From positions 7,564,001-7,628,000 of the forward strand of contig OX467090.1 of assembly GCA_950106755.1 (NCBI GenBank): a stretch of DNA of 64,000 nucleotides, read 5' to 3'. This document shows, one piece after another, positions 23,201-35,460 of this stretch; within the stretch, counting starts at the first letter, position 1, and each line of letters starts with the position of its first letter. A program made the position numbers and the translations under genes. The stretch is from Climacium dendroides (lineage: Eukaryota > Streptophyta > Bryopsida > Hypnales > Climaciaceae). Under the pieces are notes generated by a model, which did not search any database, had not been told where the DNA came from, and saw only the letters and a list, made by a program, of their open reading frames with translations.

Positions 23201-25200
23201 CAAGTCGTTCCATATTTTTTTGATCTTCATGAAATTAGTTATGAATTTATGAAGTTGTAACACATTGTGATCACTAAAACTATTCACCTCCTAAAATGAA
23301 TATTGGTGGTATATTAAAGAAAGGAAAAAAAAATTCATTTGTGCCATAATGACTTTTAAAACACAATAAGAAAATGAAAAAAAAATAGGGGAAGAAGAAT
23401 GATTACTCCAATAATCTTCATAAAAGATAAGACAAATAAAAAGTTATCTTGTTAAGGATGTAAAAGACTGAAAGTGTGTAGTGCATGATTTTCAAAAAAC
23501 AAAACAACACAAGAGAAAGGGATATTTTCAGTGAGTTTTTAAGTATAGTCCTAAACATGAGATTACAGGTAATGTCCTTTCAAGAGATTTTCAGTCAAGT
23601 TCTATGAAAAATACATTTATTTTTAGTTAATTTTTACTAAAACTGTCCTTAAATTCTATAATTATATGCCTAAAAATATACTTTATAATTTATTTAAAAC
23701 ACCCCTTTCTCTTTGAAAGAAATAAAAAGTGCACCTATTTATATAATGATTAGATTATTTTTCAAGTTGACTACCTCATTGATAAATATTTCCATTTCCA
23801 GATTCATTGAAAATTAAATTTGGGAGATTGTTTGAGATTTGCCTTCTTTACAATGACATACGAAAACTATTGGGGAGATTTATCTTCAATACAATAACAT
23901 TTAAACTAAAAGTATGAGGGACATGATTCCCATTCACTCTAGAATTTTCCATTCATTTGATTTGATGTAAAAAAATGAGATAATTAGCAATTGATGGTGC
24001 GAAGAAAGACACACTAGAAGCACAAAAAAACTAAAAATATTAGGGACCTAATCTTGTTTCTTAGATATTATTATGTAGTTAATTTTTCTTGATTTATTTT
24101 TGCCAATGTCTGATTTGATAACAATGTTGGCTACTTTTGAACTAGAGAAGTTGACCAAAAAATACATGAAATTGCCAAAAATATTTTCAAGAAATGAAGT
24201 ATTTACCATTTTTTTATATGCAATTTACTATTTTTTTATATTAAAATATATTGATGAAAGTAAATATTGATAGATGGATTAATATTGAATGATTTTTCTT
24301 AAAGTCTTGCATTTGTATTGTTGTTCAAAAGGAAAGAATAGAAAAAAAATTCATTCAAACTATAATTATTATCTTAAACTTCCAATGTATTTGGTTGACC
24401 TTCAATTAACAAGCTAAGAAAAAATTTGCGTAGTATTCTTAACTTTAAAGAAGTGGGGGCTTTTTTAACATGTGAGGGGCCTTAACTTCTCCAATAAAAC
24501 ATCAATGAAGCAGCTTTGATTTAATCGTATTTTACCTGTACCACAAAGTATTTTGAAAGGGATTATTAGTTCTTAATAACCTATAAGAAGAAAAAATATA
24601 CAAAATAAACATACTATGGATAGAAAAAGAATGAATAGAAATTGATTGGAATAAATGTTGGTTGTGCTAATCAATGAGCTTCTTCATAGCCTAAATTCTC
24701 TTCTTAAATTTTTTGTTCCAATCCTTACCTGCATTGAAAATGAGCACCTTCTCTACATCATCTACATTTTTGTATACCAACTTTGTGATGGCTTGTACAC
24801 AGTTTGAAATGTGTAAAAGTAGTTTCTTTTCATAGCATTAAGTTGCCGAATCTTATATGACTTCACTTTAAAAAAGTCACCGAGTTTTTTTCCCATCACC
24901 ATAAGAAGGAATGGTTTGTCATCATTACCTCCAATTTTAGTGGCCATTTTCTCCAATTTTTGCTATGATTCCTCAGCAACCTTCATCTATGACTTCATTT
25001 TCTTTTGAAGTTGCTTTTTGTGCCTCCTCAAAGGCTTAGGTAAAACCTTTGTGTTAAAGTTACAAAATTTGAAGTCAAAAGTTTTAGGACAACCAAGGAC
25101 AAGTGCAAGCAATTAGTAGCCTCCTCCTCGCATGTAATAATCAATCATGCAGAACTGCAATGTAAATCCTTAAATTTTTTTAAGTTCAAGAGAAACCTAG
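23201..25200. other. AT-rich spacer, nothing recognised
   Basis: Very A/T-rich with long homopolymers. No gene, repeat unit or RNA feature was seen. Confidence 0.45.
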
Positions 25201-25879
25201 CTAGAACGTCAACTCCACAAATGAGCTTGTAAGTACATTGCGTTAACTTGAAGTGCGAAGGAATGGCAAGCCAATGTTTCGCTTGCCTTGCCTAGACTGT
25301 TGGAAGGAGCATTGGGTGACAGACTGTTTCCGCATGAAGTCATGATGCATATGACTATGGAAATGGACGGAAATGAATGTATGCTGACGCCAACAGTGAG
25401 GTGTCGTTGGTCATATTCTGCATTGTCTCTTTGCAGTCCATTCTTCATAAATATTGTTCTATCATTATTTATCTTCTTGAATCCGTGGTTCTTGACGCAG
25501 GCCTTCAGTTCTTAGTAGTGCTGTATTCCATTGCCATAGCCAAAATGAAATGAAATTCGAATCTAAGGTAGGTACACCCAGAAGCACCAGTTTTTGCTAC
25601 TAAGCCTATTTTTTATTATTAGAGTTGTCAAATTTTTATATGTTTTTGTTGGTAAGTGAAAAGAGATTCCAACGCAGCGAAGAACGCAGCATTTAGATTT
25701 TGTATGCAAAATGTATTAAACAACAAAGTTTAAATTGGTTCTTAATGTGTTTCTTCCACGTAGTTACGGAACTGATTTTGGAGATGTGTATATAGTGTAG
25801 ATGGCGGTTTAAGTACAATGGCATATTTGGGTGTACCGACCTTAAATTTTAAAAACAAATTCAAAATTAAATATCTTTT
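25201..25879. other. Intergenic, weak coding-like patch
   Basis: A slightly GC-richer patch (25201-25450) has short frames on both strands that I cannot assign. The remainder is AT-rich. Confidence 0.3.
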
Positions 25880-26240
25880 CCAACATAGTTCCAAATGCCA
25901 TGAATTGAAGCCCTCGCTCTCCTTTGGAATGAGGGCTTTTTAGCGGTACAAAAAATGCAAGTAGAAGATACACAATCTATAAGATCTCGCTGTAACAAAT
26001 AAAACAAAATGAACAACGACAATTTACTTTTCAAAAAATAATTTGCTTTTTGTAGTTGCCTTAGTAAATTGAAAAATGAATATATTAATTTTCTTACTCA
26101 TAAAAACTTTGTAATTCCATGAGTTTCCCATCGTGGGTCCAAATGTAAAAAAACAGAGCCTTACAGTCCTCCTGGTTGAGCGCTTCCTAATGGTACCAAA
26201 AATGGAACTACGAACATACAACTTGGGAGATATGAATGTA
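25880..26240 (+). repeat. Dispersed repeat family R1, two degenerate units
   Basis: Two units, about 25880-25995 and 26113-26240, contain the ordered phrases GTTCCAAATGCCATGAA or GTGGGTCCAAATG, then a TCC-rich GAG-G-CTTT segment, TAGCGGTAC or AATGGTACC, and finally AAGATCTCGCTGTAACA or GGGAGATATGAATGT. The same order is seen at 50895-51000 and, reversed, as a tandem block at 27240-28150. Confidence 0.45.
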
Positions 26241-27239
26241 TTTAAAAAAACAAAGAAACAGACATCGTAACTAAGAGGATGGATGTTGAAAATTTAACCC
26301 CTTAAGAACAAGACCCATTGCTACATTATGACATTATTAATCGACATAGAAGCAGTTGCAGTATTAACAACCTTGTCTTCAATCATAATGCATTAGAAGT
26401 ACTCTTTGAATAACGACACAACTCTTGCAAACGGGTTCCGTACTGTACAAGTTGGAAATGGAGGGATGGTTGGAAATGTCTTGGGAATTTGCTGTACAGC
26501 AATACTTTAGAGTATTGATCCCATAATTAGTTTGTGGAATTTATTGCAGTAAGGTAGATGCACCTTAATGTGTCCCTATACCTAATAGAATGCCTTTCTA
26601 TGAAGAGCAAAGCAGTGACGAAGGCTTCACATTCTGTTCATTTGCTTGTTTTTTTTGTAGTAGAGGTCATTTGTTTTCTGAAATAACTACATGTTTACTT
26701 CTTTATGTGTACCTTGCATAAGGAAATAAATAATTGATGAACTTCTTGTATAACCAGAAAAGTGTTTCTTTGTTACAGAGAAATTTACTTGGCTTCGGCA
26801 CGCAATTGATTCAAGAAGTGTGTTACAACAACAGAGGTATTCAAATGCACTATACCCCACTATCAATTTCCTTGTAAGTAAGCATTGGAATTCTATTGTT
26901 TTCTTGAAAATAACTTAATTGTAGAAGATTAGCCAATTGCCGATGTCAGTAGAATCCTAGCTTTCTGTTGCCCAGGCTTTTGTATCCATCATGAGCAATT
27001 TGAAAAAACTTTCAAGCATCTTTAACATTGAAAAGAATTCGATAGTATATTTCAAGTTTATCCAGTATGTGAAGGCGAGGGAATTATCATGTTGAAAAAT
27101 ATGAGATTATGTTTGTTGTAGAGTAATCTCTTGAAAAAGAAGATGTTTGTTTTGCATTATTTTATGCATGATGTTTGCTATGGATTATCTTGTACAAAAT
27201 GTTTTTTATTTTTTTTATTTTTTTTATTCTTGTTATGTT
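26241..27239. other. Intergenic; solitary TTAACCCCTTAAG end-like motif
   Basis: TTAACCCCTTAAGAACAAG at about 26298 resembles a left end of the TTAA-flanked MITEs, but no inverted partner was found within about 1 kb on either side. The remaining sequence shows no gene. Confidence 0.35.
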
Positions 27240-28150
27240 GAGATCTCCCGGACCGTGCGTCCCCTGGTCACATGCTTGGTACCGTAAGAAGTCCTTTGCT
27301 GAGGACTAGTGCACTGCATTTGTTTAGTGGCATTTGAATGTAAGTTGTTGAAGTTGTGTTTTTAAATTTTTTTTTATTCTCTGAAATTAGTAAATTATTT
27401 TTTAATATTTTAGTTGCAATCTTCGTACTGTTGGAAAGCCCTTGGCGAGGAGAGGAGCAACAACTTGGTTTTCTGTTTTCATATTTCACGTTGTGGAAAA
27501 AGTTGGATTTTAAAGTTTTTTTATGAACTAAAATATGAGGAAATTGTTTTTTGGTTGTTCTCATTGTGGCTATGGCATTTGTCACACTAAAAAAGTAGAG
27601 AAATATTTGTACTTCTATTTTGGTCACAATCTTGGTGTTGTTAGAAATTGAACTCTTAGGAAGAAGGTGTGCAGAAGCTCTGTTTTTTGACATTCTGACT
27701 CGCAGTGAAAATGTTATTTTTTTTTGAGTTATTTTTTGTTCTAAAAAATTTGAAGAAAGAGTTTGATATTTGTTTAGACTGTTGTAGCGACAAAGGGCAC
27801 AGTAGTTCATACCTTGAACTTTTCTCTTTGTTTATATTTTTTGTTTGTCACGCTGAGATTCTCCGGATTATACTTCCACACATTGTGTGCTTAGTACCAT
27901 CGTAAAGTCCTGGGTAAGGTAAGGTGTACGAACTTTGTTTCATGGTGTGAAGACATATGTTCTGGAAGTTATGTGTTTTTTTAAGAAATTTCTGGTTCTA
28001 CAAAAGTGGAGAATGTTTTTTTCTTATATTTTTTGCACAATTTTCGTACCATTGATAAGTTCTCGACGGAAAGGAGTGCTTCATCGTTGTTTCGTTGAGT
28101 TGAGACTCACTGTGTCAAGATTTTGCATTTTTTTACTTATTTTTTATTTT
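27240..28150 (-). repeat. Dispersed repeat family R1, about five degenerate tandem units
   Basis: The phrase TTsGTACCrTwrGwAAGTCCT followed by GGmGAGGAsTGC recurs near 27275, 27420, 27632, 27890 and 28041, with strong divergence, each followed by a CAwmACTTTGTTT-like segment and a TTGAGATTCTCCGGA or GAGATCTCCCGGA phrase. Orientation is opposite to the units at 25880-26240, so the two blocks face each other across 26.24-27.24 kb. The block lies 1.4 kb upstream of the transposase-like frame. Confidence 0.5.
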
Positions 28151-29601
28151 AATGAAATAGAAAAATTAATTTTATTTTAGTTTTGACTTTTGCAACAGTA
28201 TAAGGTAAAGCAGTAGTGATTAAAAGGTACAATTTCCATGTCAAAGAAAGCATTGCAGAAGATACGTGTGGTGGCCACAGAATAATTTAAAGTGTTTAAA
28301 AAAATCAATGAAAGAGTTATTAAGGTAGAACATCGAGGTTGTATTTCACCTTTAAAATTTTGGGGGTTATGAATTTCATGGTTTCAAAATGTGGGGTTCC
28401 GGCTTAAAAAATGAATTCCTTTGGTAGTTTAAGGAGAAATCTACAGATATGAACGTATATTTGTAAATTTAGGTACCTTGCAATTCTAGAAGATCCACTT
28501 GCATTTTGCGAGTTTCCTTAAAAGGTAATGGAATACTTCTATTATTTCGCTGACATTGTTTAAGACCTTCCTATATTTTTAGGTGTTATAATTAGTTTGA
28601 GTTTTTTTTGAACTCTGCATTTTTATTGATTAGTGAAGCTCCAATTCTTGTTCATACTACAAAGCATTAGTTGAAAATTGTAATGAACAATTGATTGAAT
28701 GAATGAATGCATGCATGCATGCCATGTGATACAAAGTTACATTCCCTTAATTATAGGTACTTGCTATGCTATTGCTGACTAATGAAGAGTCCAAGAATTT
28801 AAATGGTTGAGGTATATGTAAAATATGAAATGTAGGTGTACTTTGTTTCCATGGGATAAGGAGCAAAGTAATTTAAGAATTTATCTTTAATTTTTATAGG
28901 AACGAAATCATGAATGAATGTATTATGTTATAAATTGAATGGAAATGGCAATTAAATGCTAAGCATAAGCCCATTGAAGTACTTGCTAACAACGTATGGT
29001 GTTGTAAAAGCAACCTTGGTTTACCTTAGAAGCCTCAATGTTTCTATTCAGTTGTGGCACCTGTTAGAGTACTTTTTGTGGAAGCAATATCATTTTTTGC
29101 AATTACATGAAATTGATGTACAAGAAAGGTCATCTATTGAACATTTAAGTATTATAATAAAGTGTGAATTAGAATTTCATAGGATTGAAGAATGTCTTGA
29201 AGTTGTATATTATTATTCCTGAATGGTGAAGGCTTCAAAAACTTATGTAGTTGCAAAAGCATTGTTCAGAATTGTAAGAAATTGTTGAAGTGGTAGATAG
29301 AATATGCAATGCAATATTTCAATTTGTTCCTATTAGTTCCTACATAGTATTCTAGTATAAAATAAATCAAAAAATAACATATCTATATATATTGTCTTTT
29401 GTCAGAAACTGTGAATACATGAATTTATTTTATAATATTGGTAGGTTATTCTTTCTTCAGATGAAGACAGAAGTGTCTAATTGTACATTTTTCTGTAATT
29501 GTTTGGAAGTGTAGATATAAAATAAGATCTTGAAGGAAGGAAGGAAATTTGCGAAGCTTATGACCATGTGAACAACAATAGTGCATACGTTATTGCAAAA
29601 A
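28151..29601. other. 5' flank of the transposase-like frame, AT-rich
   Basis: A short ATGA/ATGC microsatellite occurs near 28693-28722. The frame at 28956-29222 has no recognisable family. No introns or upstream exons can be assigned. Confidence 0.4.
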
Positions 29602-32600
29602 ATGACAACGCAAGCGTTTGGAAGTCCAGTGGTCTTCAATGTTCGAGATAGTACGTTGGTTGGAACGAAACAAAGGAGCATAGGAGAAAGGCTTGCGCGT
29701 GTAATACGAGGAAGACTTTTCGAAGAAGAGAATCATGAAACAACACATTTTGTCTCTGAAACAACGAATGGGATGGTACAACTTCTTGGGGACAATGGTG
29801 ACATTGTCGGAGTGGGTGAAGTGGATGACAGTTTTCAATGTGGTGTAGAACTTCACCAAGTTAAATTACGATCATTTGAAATTGCGGTTCGTATAACGCA
29901 TGTTATAGATGAAAGGAAATGGGTCGGAGAGGTGATAGGGAAGTATCTTGGAGATTGTAAAGAGAAAGTCATTCGATGGCGTCGATCTTTAGTCCGTTAG
30001 GCACGTCCTTCAGAAATGAGAACAACAAATGCTAATCCAAGGGAGGGGCAAAATTTCAACTTTCCACCTGTCCATGCACCACAGTTTGATTTCCAAGACG
30101 TAGAGGAGAGTGCCAGCAATTCCAATGTGACACCATTAAGTCAAGGTGGAATAAGCACAAATGAAAGAAATTCTCCTATGACACAAGGCTCTGAAGGCAA
30201 CACTCCTGATGGAACAAGAGTGGAAGGGATCTCTTTAGGTGCACCAAAGAGGAGGTATTCAATGACAAATCGAAGGGCGAGGGTGAGAAGTTCGAGAGAG
30301 CGGGGAGAGTCAGCAAGTCAGAAAGTCTCTCTTGAAAGTGTTGTGTGTGTGAAGGAGAAAGGGGCATGCAAACGCAATTGCTTACGTCATATCGATGCAA
30401 AGTATATATTGAATCAACGATATATGGCATGGGGACAGAAGTATGAAGCGAGAGCTACATGGATAATGCAAATGCTGAATGCTTTTTACACTCGCACGGA
30501 GGGTTTGGTAAGAGACAAGTATGTGACTAAGTTAGATGGCATAGTGGTTTGCAATGCATGTTATGCCGCAGCATTGGGTTATTCTCAGAGGCGGTTTAAG
30601 CAACTGAAGACATCACATGCTGTATATGGCCGAGTGGCTGCTGTTCATGGAAATACATGTCAAGGAAGAGAAAGTGCAAAAATGTCGGCTACTAGGGAGA
30701 GCTTCACTGTTTTTGTCAATGAAGCTGGATGTCAACAACTTCATCGATCGCTTCGAAGGAAAATGGACAATGCAGTGTTACCACTGATTCTGTTGCCTAT
30801 GAATACAACCAAGCTTGATGTATTTCGATATGTAAATGAAGAAGTGAAGAAGCTAGTAGATGGTTCAGAATTATCTATGAGCTCGTTCCGTCGGCTTTGG
30901 AGGAAGGAATTTCCACATGTTCAAATTCCACCATTCTCAAGGTTCTCAAAGTGCTATCATTGTTGGGAGTATAAGTGCGGAATGGAATCCACAACAAATG
31001 CAGTAGCAAAACAAAAGATAAAAGAATTATACATCATCCACATTCGAATTCAAATGGAGGAGAGGCGAGATTACTGGTTGTTCAAGAGATCAGCAATGAT
31101 TACACCAGATATTTTCATGTGTTTGATTGTGGATGGTATGGATCAAAATACAACTATGATACCAAAGATGAGACAATCTGTGAAGAACATTGAATCTCGA
31201 TTCGTGAAGACTCATCTTTGTGGGGTACTAGTACATGGGATAGGCCTATATGCAGATGTGTGGATCGATGCTCACCACAAGCATGATAGCAATCAAGTTA
31301 TAACGTCGATTATGAACGTAATATGTGACATGAAGCGAAGGAAAGGATCATTGCCACCAACGTTGAGGATTCAAGCAGATAATACCACGAGGGAGAATAA
31401 GAACATCTACATGTTTGCCATGTGTGCTGCACTGGTAGGTCTTGGTTTCTTCAAAGAAGTGCATCTTTGTTTTTTAATTGTGGGGCACACGCATGAAGAC
31501 ATTGATCAGAGATTCAGTGTCATTTCGAACGTATTGAAGAGGAAGGACATAGATACATTGGAAGAGATGTTGAAGTTGGTGGAGAAAGGGACGTCGTACA
31601 CAGAAGCTTTTGTGAGTGCTCGCCAACTTGAACACGTTCGTGACTGGAAGTCCTTCATCACACCTCATTTGCTACGAGGAGGGGAGCAATTCACGGGCAT
31701 CACATTTAAGCACCATATGAGGTTTTACATGGAGAGTGGGTCTGTTCGTGTGCAACACAAACATTTCAGCTCAGATGAATGGGGTCCAACAACAGGACAT
31801 GTGTGTTTGCACTCATTACCGAGTAGAGCAGAGACACCAGATTTTGCTGAAGTTTTTGCAGCTGATCAGAGAGAATTGAAAGCATTGGATGAATTCATTG
31901 CATATAAGAAGAAGTTAGTACTAAGAGGCTTTGATGCAATAAAAAATGCAGAAGTTGTTGACAAAACAGAAGAATTCAAGGAGTACCTTCAAGAATTTCC
32001 GCAACGAAATCGTGAAGGCATTTATCATTTACCATTTTGGCCAATCGACGTTGAAAATGACAATGTTGTTCCCAATGTGGAAGAAGAAGGTACAAATGAG
32101 AATGTAGTAGCGCATGCGGCAGGAAACATAGTAGAGAATGCAGCTGTAGACTTGATGATGGGAACAATGCCTAATCCACAGAGGAGGGGTTATTTTGGAC
32201 CCTGTAAAGATAGACCTCCTCAAGAAATATCCCGAAGATTGACAGGAAGGAGAAATAGAGGGAAAAGTAATGAATCAACAGTTGAAGTACTAAGAGATGG
32301 AAATGAAGATCCTTTTCCTCCATTCAATCCAATGGATGACATTACCGTAGGACAGTTTGTGGCTCTTACTGTAGAATTGAGTGAAGTGAAAGGAGGAGTA
32401 CCTTTTTATCTAGGAAAGGTATTGGAGTTTGGCCAAGGAAGGTGGGCCAATAAGATGAAAATTCTATGGTATTGGCCGACAATGAGACGCGGAACAGAAA
32501 ACGAAGCAGAAAGTAATAGAATGAGGTACGCAAATTGCATGGAATCTACATGGGAACCGTCAGGTGAAAGATTTTCTTGGATTGAGAAGGAAGCAGCTAT

Positions 32601-32796
32601 ATATTCATGGTTGGATGTGCCACGTCAAGGAAAAAATGGTCACGTAGCTCGTGGAAGCATTGTAGTGCATGGTGTCCAAACGGAGGAGGTAGTGAACATT
32701 CCAGCAAAGGCTAAACCACATCTTTTGGAGTACATGGCGATGCAAATGGAGGACCTAGACGACCAGCGTTTGCAAAATGATTTGAATATGTATTAG
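29602..32796 (+). pseudogene. Broken intronless DDE-type transposase-like gene (DUF7869-like)
   Basis: One frame runs from ATG 29602 to the stop at 32796, interrupted by a single in-frame TAG at 29998-30000; six codons later comes an ATG (30016) that could start a 926-residue protein by itself. The segment before the TAG (VGVGEVDDS...KWVGEV...VIRWRR) loosely resembles small domains found at the N-end of plant transposon proteins. The main part has a Cys-rich stretch (CNACYAAALGYSQRRFK), then the likely catalytic core: LIVDGMDQN (about residue 372 counted from 30016), IQADNTTRENKN (about 454) and VGHTHEDIDQRFS (about 490). This D...DN...GHTHEDID pattern is that of DUF7869-type RNase-H-fold proteins. 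A C-terminal chromatin-reader-like segment (FYLGKVLEF, KILWYWP) follows. Family assignment is from memory; the catalytic role is inferred. Confidence 0.6.
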
Positions 32797-33053
32797 AGCA
32801 GATATGTGTCATACAATGATACAATACCTTTTTTCCTTGTAGTTGTAGGCATTTTTATATATTATAATGTGAAGTGCAAAGAAACATTCCTTGTGAATAA
32901 TGTTGTTTGAGAAGTGTATAAGATTTCCATGAATTAATTAAAAAGTTTTGACCAACTTCACGTCTACTAATCAAATTTTTTTTGGTTCAAAAAGTGCTCT
33001 AAGTGTTTATAAATCTTTCCCCGCCCTTCAGACTTGAACTTGTCCACTTTTCA
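32797..33053. other. 3' flank of the transposase-like frame
   Basis: AT-rich, nothing recognised; the terpene synthase remnant begins just after it. Confidence 0.4.
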
Positions 33054-34381
33054 TGGCGTACGAGCCAAGTGCAATGTCAAACCCCCCAAGTGCAAAAATG
33101 CCTAATTCGGTGTTTATTTTGCAATAGTGCGCTACATGTTAGATTTTCTATTAACTTGTCAAGAATCATTCATAATATAAACAAGGGATGATAAAATCAT
33201 GAAACATCCATTCTTTACTAAAGAACATGAAATTTATCACTCTTCTTGTTTTAAGTCAATTTTGAAGATTGAAACATTTTGCCTTGCTTAGGAATCAAGA
33301 CTATGGAGCTCATAGGTCTAATTTCACCTATGAAATAGCTTGCATCCACAATTGATGATCAACTTCCACCCTTGCTCTTGATGGTCATTGATGCTTTGAT
33401 GGCCTCCCACCTTTGCAACAATCTAAGTACTTATATGAGGCCAAAAAATGCTTGTACCAATATGTTGAGCACTATCATAATGTCCATTCTTTGGACTCCT
33501 ATTATCGTGTAGGCCTTTCTATAGCAAGCCACATGTATCCTAGAGTAATCAACCTTGATCGTCTTGTAGCAATTTCCATTTATTATGCATTATAGTTCTT
33601 GTTGGATGATATCTTTTTCGACACCCCAAATGAGTTTCTTCAAGACCAATATGACATTAGCTGCAACATATATAGGAATCTTGATAAAATTCAACAATAC
33701 CTTGACCACTTGAATGCAATTTTCATTCAACAAGTGCAACCAAAAAATCTCACTCCTTTGATTGAGACCCTACTGTGGGAGTCCAGACATGACATGTTAA
33801 AGTTATCCAATCCTGAATGGTTTAGTAATTACATTGCAAGTGTTATAGAATACCATTACACAAGTGTTGCTAGTCATGCAAATATTGTCCAAGGCCATAA
33901 CTTATGCTTCCAAGATTTAGAGTCTTATACTTTTATATGTGCTAGAAATGTTGGTGGAAAATTTACTCAATTGGCGATAGAGTTTACTAATGATTCCTAT
34001 ATTCTAAGTATATTGCGGATGATTCCATACTTAGAAAACATAACCATGGCAACTTCCATTCATCTTGGATTTGCAAACGATGTCTTCTCATACGACAAAG
34101 AGAGCTTGCTAGAAAAAAAACCTCGCAATTTGATCTCCATGCTACTGGAATGTGAAAGAAAGTCTTTTGTCCAAACGGTACATATGGCAATAGGCTTGGT
34201 GAATGCATATGCTCATGCATTGATGGATTTGGAGTCTCAAGCTTGGGACTCTACTTTGCAAAAGCACTTGCCAGATATCAAGGCTCTCATTGCTGGAAAT
34301 GATTACTATGGTTGCATGGACAAGTGCTATCGACATCCCGATTCAATATTTCCTGAACAAAGAGACATGACCAATAGTTGA
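33054..34381 (+). pseudogene. Microbial-type terpene synthase-like (MTPSL) gene, broken
   Basis: The C-terminal 788 bp is an open frame with both class-I terpene synthase metal-binding motifs: DDIFFD (33605-33622, the aspartate-rich DDxxxD motif) and NDVFSYDKE (34076-34102, the NSE motif NDxxSxxxE). It is a single alpha domain, as in bacterial, fungal and MTPSL enzymes, and unlike the larger seed-plant terpene synthases. An in-frame TAG (33593-33595) lies three codons before the DDxxxD motif, between SIYYAL and FLLDDIFF. Upstream, YLYEAKKCLYQY...YYRVGLSIASHMYPRV continues the fold to about 33413; further up the same frame has TGA codons at 33353, 33356 and 33389, so that part is either intron or decayed. 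A plausible first exon begins at ATG 33054 (PSAKMPNSVFI). It would have made a sesquiterpene- or monoterpene-type product from a prenyl diphosphate; product not predictable. It lies 258 bp after the transposase-like frame. Confidence 0.7.
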
Positions 34382-34891
34382 TAGGGCTTTAATTATTTTA
34401 TCTTGTCATGTTGATAGTTAGACAATGCAAATTTATCTACCAATGGACATTTTATTTTCCTCTAGGTCCCTTAGGAATAGGCAACTAGCTCTAGAAAATA
34501 GATATTGAATGATGAACTACTAATTGGTATTTGGATTATTTTTTGATTTTTTTTTCCAAAAATTCTTCAATATGTAAATATTATCTAGTTTATGAAAATC
34601 CAAATCCAAATGCCGTGAAAAAATGTGGTTTACCATGAGGTGTTTGTATGACATTTGTCATGTAGATTCTTACAAATATCAACACTTTGATCAAGTGGAT
34701 AAAAAAGTTAAGAATTTGTTTCAAACTCTCCATATTTAGGATTCATACATGCTTCGACGACATCCCCTTCCATCCAACTGTATTCTTTTGGTGTCCTTCA
34801 TTATGTCATTGTTTCAATTGAGACAACCTATTATATTGATATTTATAATCAATTTATATTTTAAACATTTTTACTGTTTAGATATAAATTA
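34382..34891. other. 3' flank of the MTPSL remnant
   Basis: AT-rich, nothing recognised. Confidence 0.4.
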
Positions 34892-35460
34892 TACTCCCTC
34901 TGTCCCATAATGATCTTCTTTTTGGCCTTGTTTTTTAATCCCAAAATGATCTTCTTATTGCACTTTTGTGATGTTGAAATTGATTAGGTTTGGCTTGTAA
35001 TTGTTGTTTGGGACTAGGAAAACAATTCTTAATAGTAGTTCCCCCTCTATCCATACAATCATCAAGTAAAAGACAAATAAAATGATTGAAGAGATCAATG
35101 AACATGGTTTTTTCTTATTTTTTGCATCTCTTTGAGCATTCTCCAATTGAAATAGATTAAGCTTTAGGAGGCAAAACAAAGTTCTGTACTTGGTTTTAGC
35201 CACATACTAAATGCCCACAAAATGACACCTTGACACTCAACAATTAGGTGTTCACTGGTGTTCTTTGAAAATGCCCAAATTTTTTCATTTTTCAATATTC
35301 TAAAACTGCACTTTGAAAAGGGTTCTAAAACTCAAATTTTTTAGGATGGGAAGAGATCATCAAAATCTACTTATTGTGCAAAATAAATCTTTAAAAAGTT
35401 ATTTTTAGCCTTAATCCAAAAGATTTTGTTCAACAAGAAGATCATTTTGGGATGGAGGTA
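34892..35460. mobile_element. Stowaway-like (Tc1/mariner) MITE or relic
   Basis: The ends TACTCCCTCTGTCCCAtAAT (34892 on) and, reversed, TACCTCCATCCCAAAATGAT (from 35460) are inverted and continue into ATCTTCTT. The CTCCCTCyGTCCCA start and TA flank are the hallmark of Stowaway MITEs, widespread in land plants. A partial internal repeat of the end (CCCAAAATGATCTTCTT) lies at about 34938. The short internal minus frame (34955-35203) is not a recognisable transposase. Confidence 0.75.

Noticed and set aside
26298..26320. TTAACCCCTTAAGAACAAG, resembling a piggyBac-like MITE left end
   Set aside because: No inverted partner or second TTAA end was found nearby, so no element can be drawn.
27268..27810. 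180-codon minus-strand frame
   Set aside because: It runs across the degenerate R1 tandem block and is Lys/Asn/Ser/Thr-rich by composition; no domain is visible.
28693..28722. ATGA/ATGC-rich palindromic-looking run
   Set aside because: A short microsatellite; not distinctive.
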